Shown: piece by piece, positions 34,826 through 44,522 of the stretch
Numbering within the stretch: the stretch's first letter is position 1
How the letters are laid out: each line of letters begins with the position of its first letter
From: a bacterium
Lineage (GTDB): Bacteria; Krumholzibacteriota; Krumholzibacteriia; LZORAL124-64-63
DNA length: 46,675 nucleotides
Assembly (NCBI GenBank): GCA_020440705.1
Contig: JAGRNP010000020.1
Coordinates: forward strand, 1-46,675
Direction: 5' to 3'
Translations under genes and position numbers: made by a program
The notes under the pieces: generated by a model
The model's database searches: none
The model's input: only the letters and a program-made list of their open reading frames with translations
Told to the model about the DNA's origin: nothing

Positions 34826-34936
34826 GATTTGATCCCGGAAGGAGGTCGGCACCGCTGCTATTCGGATGTGTGGAGTAGGCGTAGGAGGGGAGAGCTCCAT
34901 TCGACACTCTCGCACCAATAGCGAACAGGAGAACGC

Positions 34937-37348
34937 ATGCGTTCACGGTACGTCATTCTCGCCGCCCTGCTGCTCCTTGCAGCCGGCACCGTCTTCGCCG
35001 CCCCCGCCTCGCGCCCCTTCGCTCCCGTCCAGAACGGCTTCGACGCCGTGGGTACCCGGGAGGCGACCTTCCATCCCGAGCGCGTCCTCGTGCAGTTCCG
35101 CGCCGCCAACGTGGAGAAGGCCATGCTCGCCGTGCCCTTCGTCCGGGGCGCGGAGATGCCCGGCGCCCGCACCGGCATCGCGTCGGTCGACGCGCTGCTC
35201 GCGCGCGACGGGGTGGTCCGGGTCTCGCGGCCGTACGATCGTCCGGCCCGCATGGACAAGGCCGCCGAACTGGGCGTCGACCGCTGGTTCCTGCTCGAGG
35301 CGCCGGGAGCCGACGTGCAGGCCCTCGCGGCCGACCTGGCCAAGGACCCGACCGTGGCCCACGCGACGGTGGACTGGTACGCGTTCCCGGCGTCGGTGCC
35401 GAATGATCCGCTCTACGCCGACCACTGGGGCCACAACAACACGGCCCAGATGATCTCCTACGACTGGTCGACCTACAGCCACACGGGTCCGACCGTGGGC
35501 ACGGTGGGCTTCGACAGCAACGCCCAGGCCGCCTGGGACCAGACCTACGGTGATCCGAACGTCGTCATCGCCATCATCGACAGCGGCGTGGACATCTATC
35601 ACGAGGACCTCAGCTGCACCGCCGGCTACGACTTCGGCGACAACGACACCAATCCGATGGACGACAGCCGCAGCGCCGGCCACGGCACCTGCTGCGCCGG
35701 CGTCACCGCCGCCGTGGCCAACAACGGCACCGGCATCGTCGGCATCGCCGGCAACTGCACGATCATGCCGCTGAAGGTGGCCGACCGCCGCGGCAGCATG
35801 AGCTTCACCTCGATCACCAACGCCCTGTACTACGCGGCCGACCACGACGTGGACGTGATCAGCATGAGCCTCGGCGCGGCCATCAGCAGCGACGCGGCCA
35901 CCGACGCGGCCATCGCCTACGCGTACAACGCCGGCTGCACGATCCTCGCGGCCACCGGCAACGAGAACAACAGCGTCATCTCGTACCCGGCCATCAACGA
36001 GTACGTGATCGGCGTCGGCGCGGCCTCGCCCTGCGGCGACCGCAAGCGCAGCAGTTCCCTCTCGACCGAGCTGAACCCCGGCGTGTACGCCGATCCGAAC
36101 GGCTACACGTGCGACGGCGAGCGCTGGTGGGGCTCGAACTACGGCCCGGCGACCCAGGACGACCGGGGCGCCGTGGACATCATCGCCCCGACGATCGTGC
36201 CGACGACCGACATCTCGGGCAGCGCCGGCTACGACGCGGGCAACTACGACATGTTCTTCAACGGCACCTCGTGCGCGACGCCGTACGCGGCGGGCGTGTG
36301 CGCCCTGATCAAGTCGGCCTTCCCGGACTACACGCCGGCCCAGGTGCGCGCGCAGCTGGTGTCGACGGCCCAGGACATCGTCAACGTCGAGTCGGGCGCC
36401 GGCTGGGACCGCTACAGCGGCTACGGCATGGTCGACGCGGCGGCGGCGATCGCCGGCGGCGGCGGCCCGGTGGAGAACCCGCCGGTGGCGGCCTTCAGCG
36501 GCTCGCCCACCAGCGGCGACTACCCGCTCGTGGTGGCCTTCAGCGACCAGAGCGCCAACGCCCCGACGAGCTGGGCCTGGACCTTCGGCGACGGCGGCAC
36601 CGCCACCGTGCAGAACCCGGACCACACCTACGCGGCGGCGGGCGTCTACACGGTCTCGCTGACGGTGACCAACGCCTACGGCGCGGACACCGAGATCAAG
36701 ACCGGCTACATCACCGTGACCGAGCCCTCGGCCGGCGGCGGCACCATGCACGTGGCCGACATGAACGTCTACAAGGTGCTCAGCGGGCGGAAGTACTACG
36801 GCCGCTGCGACGTGAGCGTCGTCGACGACACCGGGGCCCCGGTGGCCGCGGCGACCGTCACCGCCACCTACTCCGGCGACATCAGCGGCACGGTGAGCGG
36901 CGTGACGGGCAGCGACGGCTGGGTCACGCTCTCGACCCTGACCAAGGCCTACGCCAATTCGCCCTTCTGCTTCACGGTGACCAACGTGACCCACGCGACG
37001 CTGGACTACGCCAGCGGGGACAACCTCGTCACCCAGAGCTGCGAGGGGGGCGACGTGTACGGTGCGGAGAGCGGCCGCGTCGTCGGGCTGACCGGACTGG
37101 GCCGCAACTGGCCGAACCCGTTCAACCCGCAGACGGACATCGCCTTCAGCCTGGCCCGGGAGGGCCGGGTGCGCCTGGCCGTGTACAACGTCAAGGGCGA
37201 GCTGGTCGACGTGCTCGCCGAGGGCGTGTACGGGGTCGGCGAGCACGTCTTCACGTTCAACGGCCAGGACCGGCCCAGCGGCGTGTACTTCTACCGCCTC
37301 GAGGCGCCGGGCTTCACCGAGACGCGGAAGATGATCATGTTGAAGTAG
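34937..37348 (+). CDS. Secreted subtilisin-like (S8) protease with PKD and C-terminal FlgD/T9SS-type domain
   Basis: The protein has 803 residues: signal peptide about 1-21; propeptide-like region to about 160; S8 catalytic domain with Asp215 (AIIDSGVDI), His249 (GHGTCCAGV) and Ser445 (NGTSCATPYAAG); PKD domain about 512-592 (SWAWTFGDGGTATVQNPDHT); an Ig-like beta domain about 600-705; and a C-terminal NPFNP domain (716-803: WPNPFNPQTDIAFSL, later GVYFYRLEA, ending MIMLK). The catalytic set is complete. Cys residues flank the His and Ser sites. It is the shorter relative of the 1353-residue protease in this window. It is separated from its neighbours by an AT-rich promoter region and a strong hairpin. 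Confidence 0.92.
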   Translation: MRSRYVILAALLLLAAGTVFAAPASRPFAPVQNGFDAVGTREATFHPERVLVQFRAANVEKAMLAVPFVRGAEMPGARTGIASVDALLARDGVVRVSRPYDRPARMDKAAELGVDRWFLLEAPGADVQALAADLAKDPTVAHATVDWYAFPASVPNDPLYADHWGHNNTAQMISYDWSTYSHTGPTVGTVGFDSNAQAAWDQTYGDPNVVIAIIDSGVDIYHEDLSCTAGYDFGDNDTNPMDDSRSAGHGTCCAGVTAAVANNGTGIVGIAGNCTIMPLKVADRRGSMSFTSITNALYYAADHDVDVISMSLGAAISSDAATDAAIAYAYNAGCTILAATGNENNSVISYPAINEYVIGVGAASPCGDRKRSSSLSTELNPGVYADPNGYTCDGERWWGSNYGPATQDDRGAVDIIAPTIVPTTDISGSAGYDAGNYDMFFNGTSCATPYAAGVCALIKSAFPDYTPAQVRAQLVSTAQDIVNVESGAGWDRYSGYGMVDAAAAIAGGGGPVENPPVAAFSGSPTSGDYPLVVAFSDQSANAPTSWAWTFGDGGTATVQNPDHTYAAAGVYTVSLTVTNAYGADTEIKTGYITVTEPSAGGGTMHVADMNVYKVLSGRKYYGRCDVSVVDDTGAPVAAATVTATYSGDISGTVSGVTGSDGWVTLSTLTKAYANSPFCFTVTNVTHATLDYASGDNLVTQSCEGGDVYGAESGRVVGLTGLGRNWPNPFNPQTDIAFSLAREGRVRLAVYNVKGELVDVLAEGVYGVGEHVFTFNGQDRPSGVYFYRLEAPGFTETRKMIMLK

Positions 37349-37373
37349 ATCCGCCCGGCGGACCTGCACGGCA

Positions 37374-37397
37374 GGGGGCGGCCCGGCGGCCGCCCCC
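37374..37397 (+). terminator. Hairpin terminator after the second subtilase
   Basis: GGGGGCGGCC (37374-37383) pairs with GGCCGCCCCC (37388-37397) around CGGC, 25 bases after the stop. It is followed by TCGCC, without a T-run. Confidence 0.5.
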
Positions 37398-37491
37398 TCG
37401 CCGCATCCGCGAACCGGACTTCCCCGCGGCGCCGTCGGGGCTTATCATGGTCGCGCCCTCGCCGCACCGCGAACCCGTCCCCGGAGCGCCC

Positions 37492-39195
37492 ATGGAACCG
37501 AACGTCCAGCACCTCGTCGAGAAGATCCGCGACGCCATCATCGGCGACGACCGGGCCCTCAGCGGCCCCTACGGCCCCCGGCGCATGACCTACGCCGACT
37601 ACACGGCCAGCGGGCGTTCCCTCGAGTTCATCGAGGACTTCATCGCCGAGGAGGTGCTGCCCCTCTACGCCAACACGCATACCGAGACGTCGCGCACCGG
37701 CCTGCAGACCACCCGTTTCCGCGAGGACGCGCGCCAGATCATCCTGCAGGCGTGCGGCGGCGACGAGAGCGACTGCGTCATCTTCTGCGGTTCGGGGGCC
37801 ACCGGCGCCATCAACAAGCTCATCGACATCCTGAACCTGAGCCTGCCGCGCGACCTCGAGGAGAAGTACGACCTGGCGTCGCACATCCCCAAGGACGATC
37901 GCCCCGTGGTCTTCATCGGACCCTACGAGCACCATTCGAACGAACTGCCCTGGCGCGAGTCCATCGCCGACGTGGTGACCATCGCCGAGGACATGGACGG
38001 CCGCATCGATCAGGCCCACCTCGAGCGCGAACTCGTGAACCACGCCGCACGGCCCCTGAAGATCGGGTCGTTCTCGGCGGCGAGCAACGTGACCGGGATC
38101 GTCTCGGACACGGCCGGCATCTCGCGGCTGCTGCACCGCCACGGGGCCCTGGCCTTCTGGGATTTCGCCGCGGCGGCGCCCTACGTGAAGATCGAGATGA
38201 ACCTGCGCGACGGCGATGACGGGGGCGCCGGCCTGACCTACAAGGACGCGGTCTTCATCTCGCCCCACAAGTTCATCGGCGGTCCGGGGACGCCGGGCCT
38301 CCTGGTGGTCAAGCGCGCGCTGGTGAAGAACACCGTGCCCACCGTGCCGGGCGGCGGCACCGTCTCCTACGTGAGCTCCGACAAGCACACCTACCTGCCG
38401 GACGTCGAGCACCGCGAGGAGGGGGGCACGCCGGCCATCATCGAGGCGATCCGGGCCGGGCTCGTGTTCCACCTGAAGAACGCCGTCGGCGAGGCGAACA
38501 TCGAGGCGCTCGAACACCGCTTCGTGCAGCGGGCGGTGGCGGCGTGGGGGGAGAACCCGGACATCCAGATCCTGGGCAACCTGGCGGCCAAACGGCTGTC
38601 GATCGTCTCGTTCGTGATCCGCAGCGGCCGGCGCATCCTGCACCACAACTTCGTCGTCGCCCTGCTGAACGACCTCTTCGGGATCCAGGCCCGGGGCGGC
38701 TGCTCGTGCGCGGGGCCCTACGGCCACCGCCTGCTGGGCATCGACCTCGCCCGCAGCATGAAGTACCACGAGGCCATCAGCGCCGGCGCCGAGGGCATCA
38801 AGCCCGGCTGGGTGCGCGTGAACTTCAACTACTTCATCAGCGACGACGTGTGCGACTTCATCATCCGGGCCGTGGAGTTCATCGCGCGCGAGGGCTGGCG
38901 CTTCCTGGCCCACTACGACTTCGAGCCGGAGACCGGCATCTGGCGCCACCGCGAGCAGCCGCGCGGCACGAGCCTCCGCCTGCACGACATCAGCTACTGC
39001 ACCGGCAAGATGCAGTACCGCTCGCACCACGTGACCGAGCCCGAGAGCGCGCTGCGGGAGTATCTCGACCAGGCGGAGGAACTGGTCGCCGGCTGGCGGG
39101 ACGCCGCCGCCGTGGCGCCGGTCGCGTCCGCGGTGAGCCTGGACCCCGCCCTGGAGCCGCTGCGCTGGTTCCCCCTGCCGGGCGAAGGGCGTTGA
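37492..39195 (+). CDS. Class V aminotransferase-fold PLP enzyme (cysteine desulfurase-like)
   Basis: The protein has 567 residues. The ATG at 37492 (GGAG 9 bases up) is preferred; another in-frame ATG at 37447 coincides with a possible -10 (TATCAT 37443, with TTCCCC 17 bases up). Fold type I features are the early YADYTASGRSLEFIE, the GSGATGAINK cofactor loop, HHSNELPWR, WDFAAAAPY and the PLP Lys260 in SPHKFIGGPGTPG. A Cys-rich loop, RGGCSCAGPYGH, resembles the active-site loop of desulfurases but has two Cys. At 567 residues it is much longer than SufS/IscS (about 400), with a C-terminal extension of about 90 residues. The substrate is not known. Its TGA overlaps the TTG of the GH53 gene. 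Confidence 0.85.
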   Translation: MEPNVQHLVEKIRDAIIGDDRALSGPYGPRRMTYADYTASGRSLEFIEDFIAEEVLPLYANTHTETSRTGLQTTRFREDARQIILQACGGDESDCVIFCGSGATGAINKLIDILNLSLPRDLEEKYDLASHIPKDDRPVVFIGPYEHHSNELPWRESIADVVTIAEDMDGRIDQAHLERELVNHAARPLKIGSFSAASNVTGIVSDTAGISRLLHRHGALAFWDFAAAAPYVKIEMNLRDGDDGGAGLTYKDAVFISPHKFIGGPGTPGLLVVKRALVKNTVPTVPGGGTVSYVSSDKHTYLPDVEHREEGGTPAIIEAIRAGLVFHLKNAVGEANIEALEHRFVQRAVAAWGENPDIQILGNLAAKRLSIVSFVIRSGRRILHHNFVVALLNDLFGIQARGGCSCAGPYGHRLLGIDLARSMKYHEAISAGAEGIKPGWVRVNFNYFISDDVCDFIIRAVEFIAREGWRFLAHYDFEPETGIWRHREQPRGTSLRLHDISYCTGKMQYRSHHVTEPESALREYLDQAEELVAGWRDAAAVAPVASAVSLDPALEPLRWFPLPGEGR

Positions 39196-40271
39196 GCCGG
39201 TTCGTCCGGTGCGCGGGGCTGGTGGCCCTGGTCGTCCTGGCCGGGTCGAGGCCGGCGGTCGCCGCGGAACGGCCCCTGCTCCTGGGGGGCGACGTGTCCC
39301 TGCTGCCCCTGTGCGAAGACGCGGGCGTGACGTACACGGTCGCGGGCAAGCCGGGCGAGGCGCTGGCGATCCTCGGCGGCAGCGGTTGCAACACCTTCCG
39401 CGTGCGGCTCTTCGTCGCGCCCGACCCGGACGGGGCCGCCTGCCAGGACCTGGCCTGGGTCGCCCGGCTCGGGGCGCGCATCAAGGCCCGCCACGCCACC
39501 TTCCTGCTCGACCTCCACTATTCGGACACCTGGGCCGATCCCGGCCGTCAGGAGACGCCGCGGGCCTGGAGCGGACTCGCTCCCGACGCCCTCGCCGCCC
39601 GCGTCGAGTCGTACACCGCGGCGGTCGTGGACTCGCTGACCGCGGCGGGCGCCCGGCCGGACATCGTGCAGCTGGGGAACGAGATCACGCCGGGCCTGCT
39701 GTGGCCGGCGGGGCGGCTGGACGGGAGCGAGGCGGCGTGGGTCCGGCTGGCGGCGTTGCTGCGGGCGGCCGGCCGCGGCGCGCGCCGGGCGGATGCCGAT
39801 GGCGGCACGCCGCTGCTGCTGGTGCATCTGGCCACGGGCGGCGACCCGGCGGCGACGCGGTGGTTCCTGGCCGGACTCGCACGGCACGACGTCCCCTACG
39901 ACCTGGTCGGGCTCAGCTACTACCCGTGGTGGCACGGCGCGCCCGACGACCTGGCGGCGACGCTCGACGTCGTGGCGACCGAGTTCGGGCGCGACGTCCT
40001 CGTGGTGGAGACGGCCCAGCCGTGGCGGGAGGGGCCGGAGCCGGCGGCATCCCCGTTCCCGGCCACGCCCGCCGGCCAGGCGGCCTTCCTGTGCGAGGTC
40101 GTGCGCCGGGTGCGGGAGACGCCCGGGGGCCACGGGCGCGGGGTGCTGTGGTGGGCGCCGGAGGGGATCGCCGCCCCCGGCGTGCCGGCCTGGCGCGCGG
40201 GCGACTGCGCCCTGTTCGACGCCGCCGGCGAAGTGCTGCCCGCGCTCGACGCGTTCCGCGCCCCGGACTGA
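39192..40271 (+). CDS. Exported GH53-family glycosidase (endo-beta-1,4-galactanase-like)
   Basis: The protein has 359 residues. The TTG start is chosen because it overlaps the previous stop (TTGA) and is followed by a signal peptide (about 1-24, VAA). GH53 signatures are LLLGGDVSLLP, FRVRLFV, LLDLHYSDTWADPG, the acid/base Glu164 in QLGNEITPGLLWP, LSYYPWWHG and the nucleophile Glu273 in VVETAQPW, with the later LWWAPEGI. GH53 enzymes cleave beta-1,4-galactan side chains of pectin; all catalytic positions seem present. Pairing with an aminotransferase is unexpected and may be only positional. It is convergent with a small barrel gene 16 bases away. Confidence 0.88.
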   Translation: MSRFVRCAGLVALVVLAGSRPAVAAERPLLLGGDVSLLPLCEDAGVTYTVAGKPGEALAILGGSGCNTFRVRLFVAPDPDGAACQDLAWVARLGARIKARHATFLLDLHYSDTWADPGRQETPRAWSGLAPDALAARVESYTAAVVDSLTAAGARPDIVQLGNEITPGLLWPAGRLDGSEAAWVRLAALLRAAGRGARRADADGGTPLLLVHLATGGDPAATRWFLAGLARHDVPYDLVGLSYYPWWHGAPDDLAATLDVVATEFGRDVLVVETAQPWREGPEPAASPFPATPAGQAAFLCEVVRRVRETPGGHGRGVLWWAPEGIAAPGVPAWRAGDCALFDAAGEVLPALDAFRAPD

Positions 40272-40287
40272 CCCGGCCCGCCGCGCG

Positions 40288-40884
40288 CTAGCGACCGCCG
40301 GACGTGAACTGGATCCCCACCGCGAGCACCGTGTCCAGCTGCGAGAGCTCGTCGGTGCGCACGTCGCCCACCTCGAAGTAGGTGGTGTGGAAGTGGGCGT
40401 CGAAGTCGACGCGCAGGGCGGCCGTGGGGCTCAGGGGCATCCAGCCGCTGAGGCCGAGCACGCCGGTCATGATGTTCCCGCCCTCGATGAAATCGTCGTA
40501 GTTCGTGCCCTGCAGGCCGACGCCGCCGTGCAGGATGAACCGCTTCTCGCTGCCCAGGGCGACCGCCAGCTGGGCCGATCCGTAGAACAGCGCCAGGTCG
40601 ACCGACGCCGCGTCCGGGTCGCCGAAGATGTCGGCGGCGAGGGACGAACGGCCGTAGTGACCGCTCAGATCGAGCGAGACGGTCTCGTTCAGGTAGATGG
40701 CGATGCGGCCGCCGAAGCCGAGGGTGGCGTCGAAACGGGCGGTGATGCCGTCCTGGTCGACGACGTCGGTCGTCGGGTTGATGTAGGCCACCGAGGGGAT
40801 GATGTCGACGCGGGAGTCGGCGCGGGCGGGGGCGGTCGCCGTCAGGGCGACGATCAGCAGGGAGAGCGGGAGCAGGGTCTTCAT
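40288..40884 (-). CDS. Small outer-membrane beta-barrel protein
   Basis: The protein has 198 residues. The ATG at 40884 starts a signal peptide ending APARA (about 23); the frame runs further upstream without a signal. The mature part has about eight predicted amphipathic strands (DIIPSVAYINPTTDVVDQDG, IAIYLNETVSLDLSGHYG, AALRVDFDAHFHTTYFEVGD, LDTVLAVGIQFTSGG), similar to OmpW/OprW-like small porins. Family assignment beyond this is not possible. It ends with Gly-Gly-Arg. It is 108 bases downstream of the sugar transferase gene and in the same direction, so co-transcription is possible. Confidence 0.75.
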   Translation of the reverse strand: MKTLLPLSLLIVALTATAPARADSRVDIIPSVAYINPTTDVVDQDGITARFDATLGFGGRIAIYLNETVSLDLSGHYGRSSLAADIFGDPDAASVDLALFYGSAQLAVALGSEKRFILHGGVGLQGTNYDDFIEGGNIMTGVLGLSGWMPLSPTAALRVDFDAHFHTTYFEVGDVRTDELSQLDTVLAVGIQFTSGGR

Positions 40885-40992
40885 GGTCAGGTCCATCCTG
40901 GGCATGGGGGGCGCGACGGGGTCGCGACAGGTTGCTTCGACCGGACATGCGGAACCGCGGGGCCGGGTGCGCAATCGCCGGGCGGGGCCGGG

Positions 40993-42444
40993 TCAGCGCA
41001 CGCCCTGGCCGGCGACCACGGCGCGCAGGGTGGCCGCGACGATGGCGAGATCGAGCAGGGGGGACATGTTCTTCAGGTAGTAGAGATCGTAGCGCAGCTT
41101 CTCGCGGGCGCCGGCCACGCCCACGCCGTAGCCGAAGTTCACCTGCGCCCAGCCGGTCAGGCCCGGCTTGACGAGATGCCGGTAGGGATAGGCGGGGATG
41201 GCCTCGGCCAGGTCGGCCACGAAGGCCGGCCGCTCGGGGCGGGGCCCGACGAAAGCCATCTCGCCGCGCAGGATGTTCACGAGCTGGGGCACCTCGTCGA
41301 AGCGCGTGCGGCGCAGCCAGCGGCCGACCGGGGTCACGCGCGGATCGGCGGGGCGGGCCCAGGCCGGGCCGCTGCGGGCCTCGGCGTCGATGGACATGGT
41401 GCGGAACTTGAGCATGGTGAAGGGGCGCCCCCCGCGACCGACACGCTGCTGGCGATAGGTGACCGGACCGTCGCCGGCGAGGGCGATGGCCGCGGCGACC
41501 ACGGCACAGGGCACCGCCAGCAGCGTGAGCAGCGTGCCGGCCAGCACCTTGTCGCCGAGCGCCTTGGCCCGCCACTGCCAGGGCGAGACGCGGTGCGGTC
41601 CCCAGGCCAGCGAGTTGAGGCTGTCGCGGCGCTCGAGCAGGAGCTTGTGGCAGATCGACTCGTAGAAGTCGCCGCTGTCGATGATCTCGACGCCGGCGAG
41701 GCGACAGGCGACGAGGGTCCCGAGGAAGGCGGCGGGCTCGTCATGGCGCAGCGACATCACCACCGTGTTCACGCGGTGGCGTCGGACCACCTCGGCCAGG
41801 GAGCCCAGTCCGCCGAGCAGCGGCAGGTCGGCGCTGCGGCAGGCCCCGGGGCAGTCGTCGCAGCCGAGCATCCCGACCATCTCGAGGCTGTCGCCGTGGG
41901 TGCGGCGCACCTCTTCGACGACCAGGGGCAGGCAGTTGCGGTCGCCGACGATCAGGATGCGGCCGTAGTGGGCGCCGTGATTGAAGTGGTGCAGCACGAC
42001 CCATCGCGCCAGCCAGGCTCCGGTCACGCACACCCCGGTGGCGCCCGCACACGACAGGACGAGAGACGGCCAGGCCGGACCCGCGAAGGGCCGCACCGCC
42101 AGCAGCAGCACCGCCAGGACCGGCAGGATGAGGGCGGCGGCGGCGCACAGGCGCAAGGGCAGGCCCTGGCCGGCGTAGACGCAGCGACGGGAGTAGAGCC
42201 CGCAGAGCCAGAAGCCCCCCTGCACGAGCAGCGGGCAGGCGACGACGGTGGCGACGAGCAGGGGGGTGTCGGAGGCGGCGACGAGCCGGCGGGGCAGACC
42301 CGTCCAGACGGCCGTGGCGGCCAGCGCCGCGGCCGGCAGCCCCACTTCGAAGAGCAGGGTGCAGGTCACCCGGCGCGGCAGGTGATGCCGGACGAGCAAG
42401 GACAAGGAATCCCCCGGACGACGAGACCGTGGGCGAGCCCCCAC
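40993..42444 (-). CDS. Exopolysaccharide-initiating polyprenyl glycosylphosphotransferase
   Basis: The protein has 483 residues. The N-terminal part has about four membrane helices (30-130), then a Rossmann-like CoA-binding-fold region (GRILIVGDRNCLPLVVEEV), another helix (about 300-325) and the C-terminal bacterial sugar transferase domain: KFRTMSIDAE, RRTRFDEVPQLVNILRGEMA, FVGPRPERP, KPGLTGWAQVNFGYG. The architecture is that of WbaP/EpsE-like (PHPT) enzymes that transfer a sugar-1-phosphate from a UDP-sugar to undecaprenyl phosphate to begin polysaccharide assembly. The GTG start at 42444 has a weak ribosome site; TTGs at 42405 or 42399 are alternatives. It follows the arylsulfotransferase-like gene by 45 bases. 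Confidence 0.9.
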   Translation of the reverse strand: MGARPRSRRPGDSLSLLVRHHLPRRVTCTLLFEVGLPAAALAATAVWTGLPRRLVAASDTPLLVATVVACPLLVQGGFWLCGLYSRRCVYAGQGLPLRLCAAAALILPVLAVLLLAVRPFAGPAWPSLVLSCAGATGVCVTGAWLARWVVLHHFNHGAHYGRILIVGDRNCLPLVVEEVRRTHGDSLEMVGMLGCDDCPGACRSADLPLLGGLGSLAEVVRRHRVNTVVMSLRHDEPAAFLGTLVACRLAGVEIIDSGDFYESICHKLLLERRDSLNSLAWGPHRVSPWQWRAKALGDKVLAGTLLTLLAVPCAVVAAAIALAGDGPVTYRQQRVGRGGRPFTMLKFRTMSIDAEARSGPAWARPADPRVTPVGRWLRRTRFDEVPQLVNILRGEMAFVGPRPERPAFVADLAEAIPAYPYRHLVKPGLTGWAQVNFGYGVGVAGAREKLRYDLYYLKNMSPLLDLAIVAATLRAVVAGQGVR

Positions 42445-42489
42445 AAGGTAGTCGGAAACCGGGGGGCCGCATCCCGGGACGCCGTCCCG

Positions 42490-43824
42490 CTACTCCGTCG
42501 CGAGGAAACCCAGGCCCGACCGGGGCACGCGCCGCGCCGCGAGCAGCACGGCGATGAACTCGCCGGCGTCGCCGGCCCGGTGGGGGTTCACGTAGGTCCA
42601 CACCACGGCCCCGTCCGGGGCGACCTCGAGCAGGCGGCCCCCGGCGGCCTCGGTGACCAGGACGTTCCCGCCGGGCAGGGGCTGGACGCTGCCGAGCCAG
42701 GCCGAGAAGAGCTCCTCGCCGGGCCGGCCGCCGAAGGACCAGCGGATCCGCCCGGTCAGGGGGTCGACCCGCAGCACGCGCGAGCGGTCGAAGGCCTGCA
42801 GGGGGCGGCTGGCGCCCAGATTGTCGAACAGGAGCAGGTCACCGTCGGGCAGGTACACGGCCTGGTGCTGGCGGTGCCAGGGTCCGGCCGCGGCCCACTT
42901 CACGCGGTGGGTCGTCGCGTCGAGGGCCACCACGGTGCTGATGTTCCGCAGGGAGACGAGGATGTCGCCCGGGCCGAAGAGATCCGCCTGGTCCGGCGAG
43001 GGCGTTTCGATGCGCCACACCGAGTTGGCGTGGAACACGTCGGGATGGGCGATGCGCTGCAGGATGGGGGCGAAGTCCGAGGCGCCGATGGCCTCGAGCA
43101 GCGGGATGCGCTCGCGGATGTGGCCCGACGCGTCCATGAGCAGCACGTCGTCGACCAGCAGGTTGCGGAAGGGGACGGTGCCCGCGCCGAGATGGGCCTC
43201 GAGGTCGGCGGGGGGCACGAGGCGGCGGGCCAGGGTGAGGATGCCGCCGTCCGGCAGGAGCTGCAGGTCGTGGTGCTGGAGCGAGGCGTCGCGCCAGAGG
43301 ACGCGCCCCGCGCGGTCGACCCGGAAGATGCCGACGTACTCGAAGAGGCCGATCAGGTCGCCGTTGGGCAGCACCTCGGCGCGCCGCAGGAACTCGCGGT
43401 GCTCGGGGTGCACGGGGAAGGGGACACTGTCGGGCCACACCGTGCGGAAGGGAACCTCCCAGGTGTGGACCGGGCGGCCGTCGCGGTCGATGAGGGTCGC
43501 CACCGGGGCGTGGCCGGAGCAGACGAGGGTCAGGCCGGGGGCGCAGCGGGTCGAGTCGAGGGTGGCGGCGCCGCGGGTGTCCGGGCCGGCGCGGTAGCCG
43601 CCGAGGTAGCCCACCGACTGCAGGCGGCGCAGCTCGCGGTCGCCGGCTTCGGCGACGGGGGCGGTCGGATACCAGCGGCCCTGCAGGTCGTCGCGCCGGA
43701 TGTCCGGTTCGGTGATGGCGATGCGGCGGGGGCCGGTGTTGCGGCGTCCCCGCTGGAAACCGACCAGGAAGGCGGCCGCGAGGGCGGCGCCGAGGCAGGC
43801 CAGCAGGATCAGGCGCCGGATCAC
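42490..43824 (-). CDS. Arylsulfotransferase (ASST)-family beta-propeller protein, membrane anchored
   Basis: The protein has 444 residues. The GTG at 43824 overlaps the stop of the upstream gene (GTGA) and is followed by a membrane anchor/signal (about 5-24). The ASST propeller repeats are evident: [46 protein letters not shown] and [20 protein letters not shown], ending in [14 protein letters not shown] enzymes move sulfate between phenols without PAPS; eukaryote-like relatives may do other chemistry. Whether the catalytic His is kept cannot be decided by eye. A polysaccharide-initiating enzyme next door raises the possibility that the acceptor is a glycan or lipid. Confidence 0.87.
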   Translation of the reverse strand: MIRRLILLACLGAALAAAFLVGFQRGRRNTGPRRIAITEPDIRRDDLQGRWYPTAPVAEAGDRELRRLQSVGYLGGYRAGPDTRGAATLDSTRCAPGLTLVCSGHAPVATLIDRDGRPVHTWEVPFRTVWPDSVPFPVHPEHREFLRRAEVLPNGDLIGLFEYVGIFRVDRAGRVLWRDASLQHHDLQLLPDGGILTLARRLVPPADLEAHLGAGTVPFRNLLVDDVLLMDASGHIRERIPLLEAIGASDFAPILQRIAHPDVFHANSVWRIETPSPDQADLFGPGDILVSLRNISTVVALDATTHRVKWAAAGPWHRQHQAVYLPDGDLLLFDNLGASRPLQAFDRSRVLRVDPLTGRIRWSFGGRPGEELFSAWLGSVQPLPGGNVLVTEAAGGRLLEVAPDGAVVWTYVNPHRAGDAGEFIAVLLAARRVPRSGLGFLATE

Positions 43825-44321
43825 CGGCCCGCCGCCGGCGCGTGGACGAGGGCGACGATGGCCTCGAGCCCCTCCCGGTCGGCGGGGCCGAAGGCGTCCG
43901 GCTGGTCGGAATCCACGTCGAGCACGGCGACGACGGCGCCCGTGGCGTCGCGCACCGGCACCACGATCTCGCTGCGCGAGCGGCTGTCGCAGGCCACGTG
44001 TCCGGGGAAGGCGTGCACGTCGGGCACGAGGACGGTCTCGCCGCCGCGGAGGCCGGCCCAGCACACGCCGTCCGGCGGGGGCAGCTTGGCGCAGGCCAGG
44101 GGTCCCTGGTAGGGCCCGACGACGAGGTCGCCGTCGACGAGGCGGTAGAACCCCGTCCAGAAGAAGTGGGGCAGCTTGGCGTGCAGCAGGGCGCAGATCG
44201 TGGCCATGCGGGCGACCGGGTCGGTGGTGGCCTTGGGGCCTTCGTCGAGTTGGGCGGCGAGCTGGGCGGCCATGCGACCGTAGCGGGCCAGGAGCGTGGC
44301 GGAATCGGGAGAAGCGGACAT
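43821..44321 (-). CDS. msrC: Free methionine-R-sulfoxide reductase (GAF domain)
   Basis: The protein has 166 residues. This GAF-fold enzyme reduces free methionine-R-sulfoxide. The three catalytic cysteines are present with exact family spacing: Cys77, Cys87 and Cys111 (10 and 24 apart), in [16 protein letters not shown] and [15 protein letters not shown]. The active-site Glu/Asp region [14 protein letters not shown] is also kept. AAGGAA lies 3-8 bases before the ATG. It heads a minus-strand operon with the ASST protein. Divergent yigQ-like and msrC genes share a 201-base region with a candidate TTGACG-N17-TTTCCT element for the plus strand. Confidence 0.92.
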   Translation of the reverse strand: MSASPDSATLLARYGRMAAQLAAQLDEGPKATTDPVARMATICALLHAKLPHFFWTGFYRLVDGDLVVGPYQGPLACAKLPPPDGVCWAGLRGGETVLVPDVHAFPGHVACDSRSRSEIVVPVRDATGAVVAVLDVDSDQPDAFGPADREGLEAIVALVHAPAAGR

Positions 44322-44522
44322 GGGTTTCCTTCGCGGGTCGGGCTCGGTGCCGGGGCCGCCGGCGGCGGCGCGTCCCGACATTCTGCGGCCGGTCGGGGCC
44401 GGACGCAAGGGCGGGCCGCGGCTGGCCGGCGTCGGGCCGTTCCGCGTGGCGCTTGACGCCGGCCCGACCGGGCGTTTTCCTGTGCGCAGTCGCATCGCGC
44501 CCCCGACCCACGGCAGGAACCC

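Noticed and set aside
39793-44112. Long plus-strand open frame across the sugar transferase and ASST genes
   Set aside because: Mirror of GC-biased codons; the minus-strand products have clear conserved motifs.
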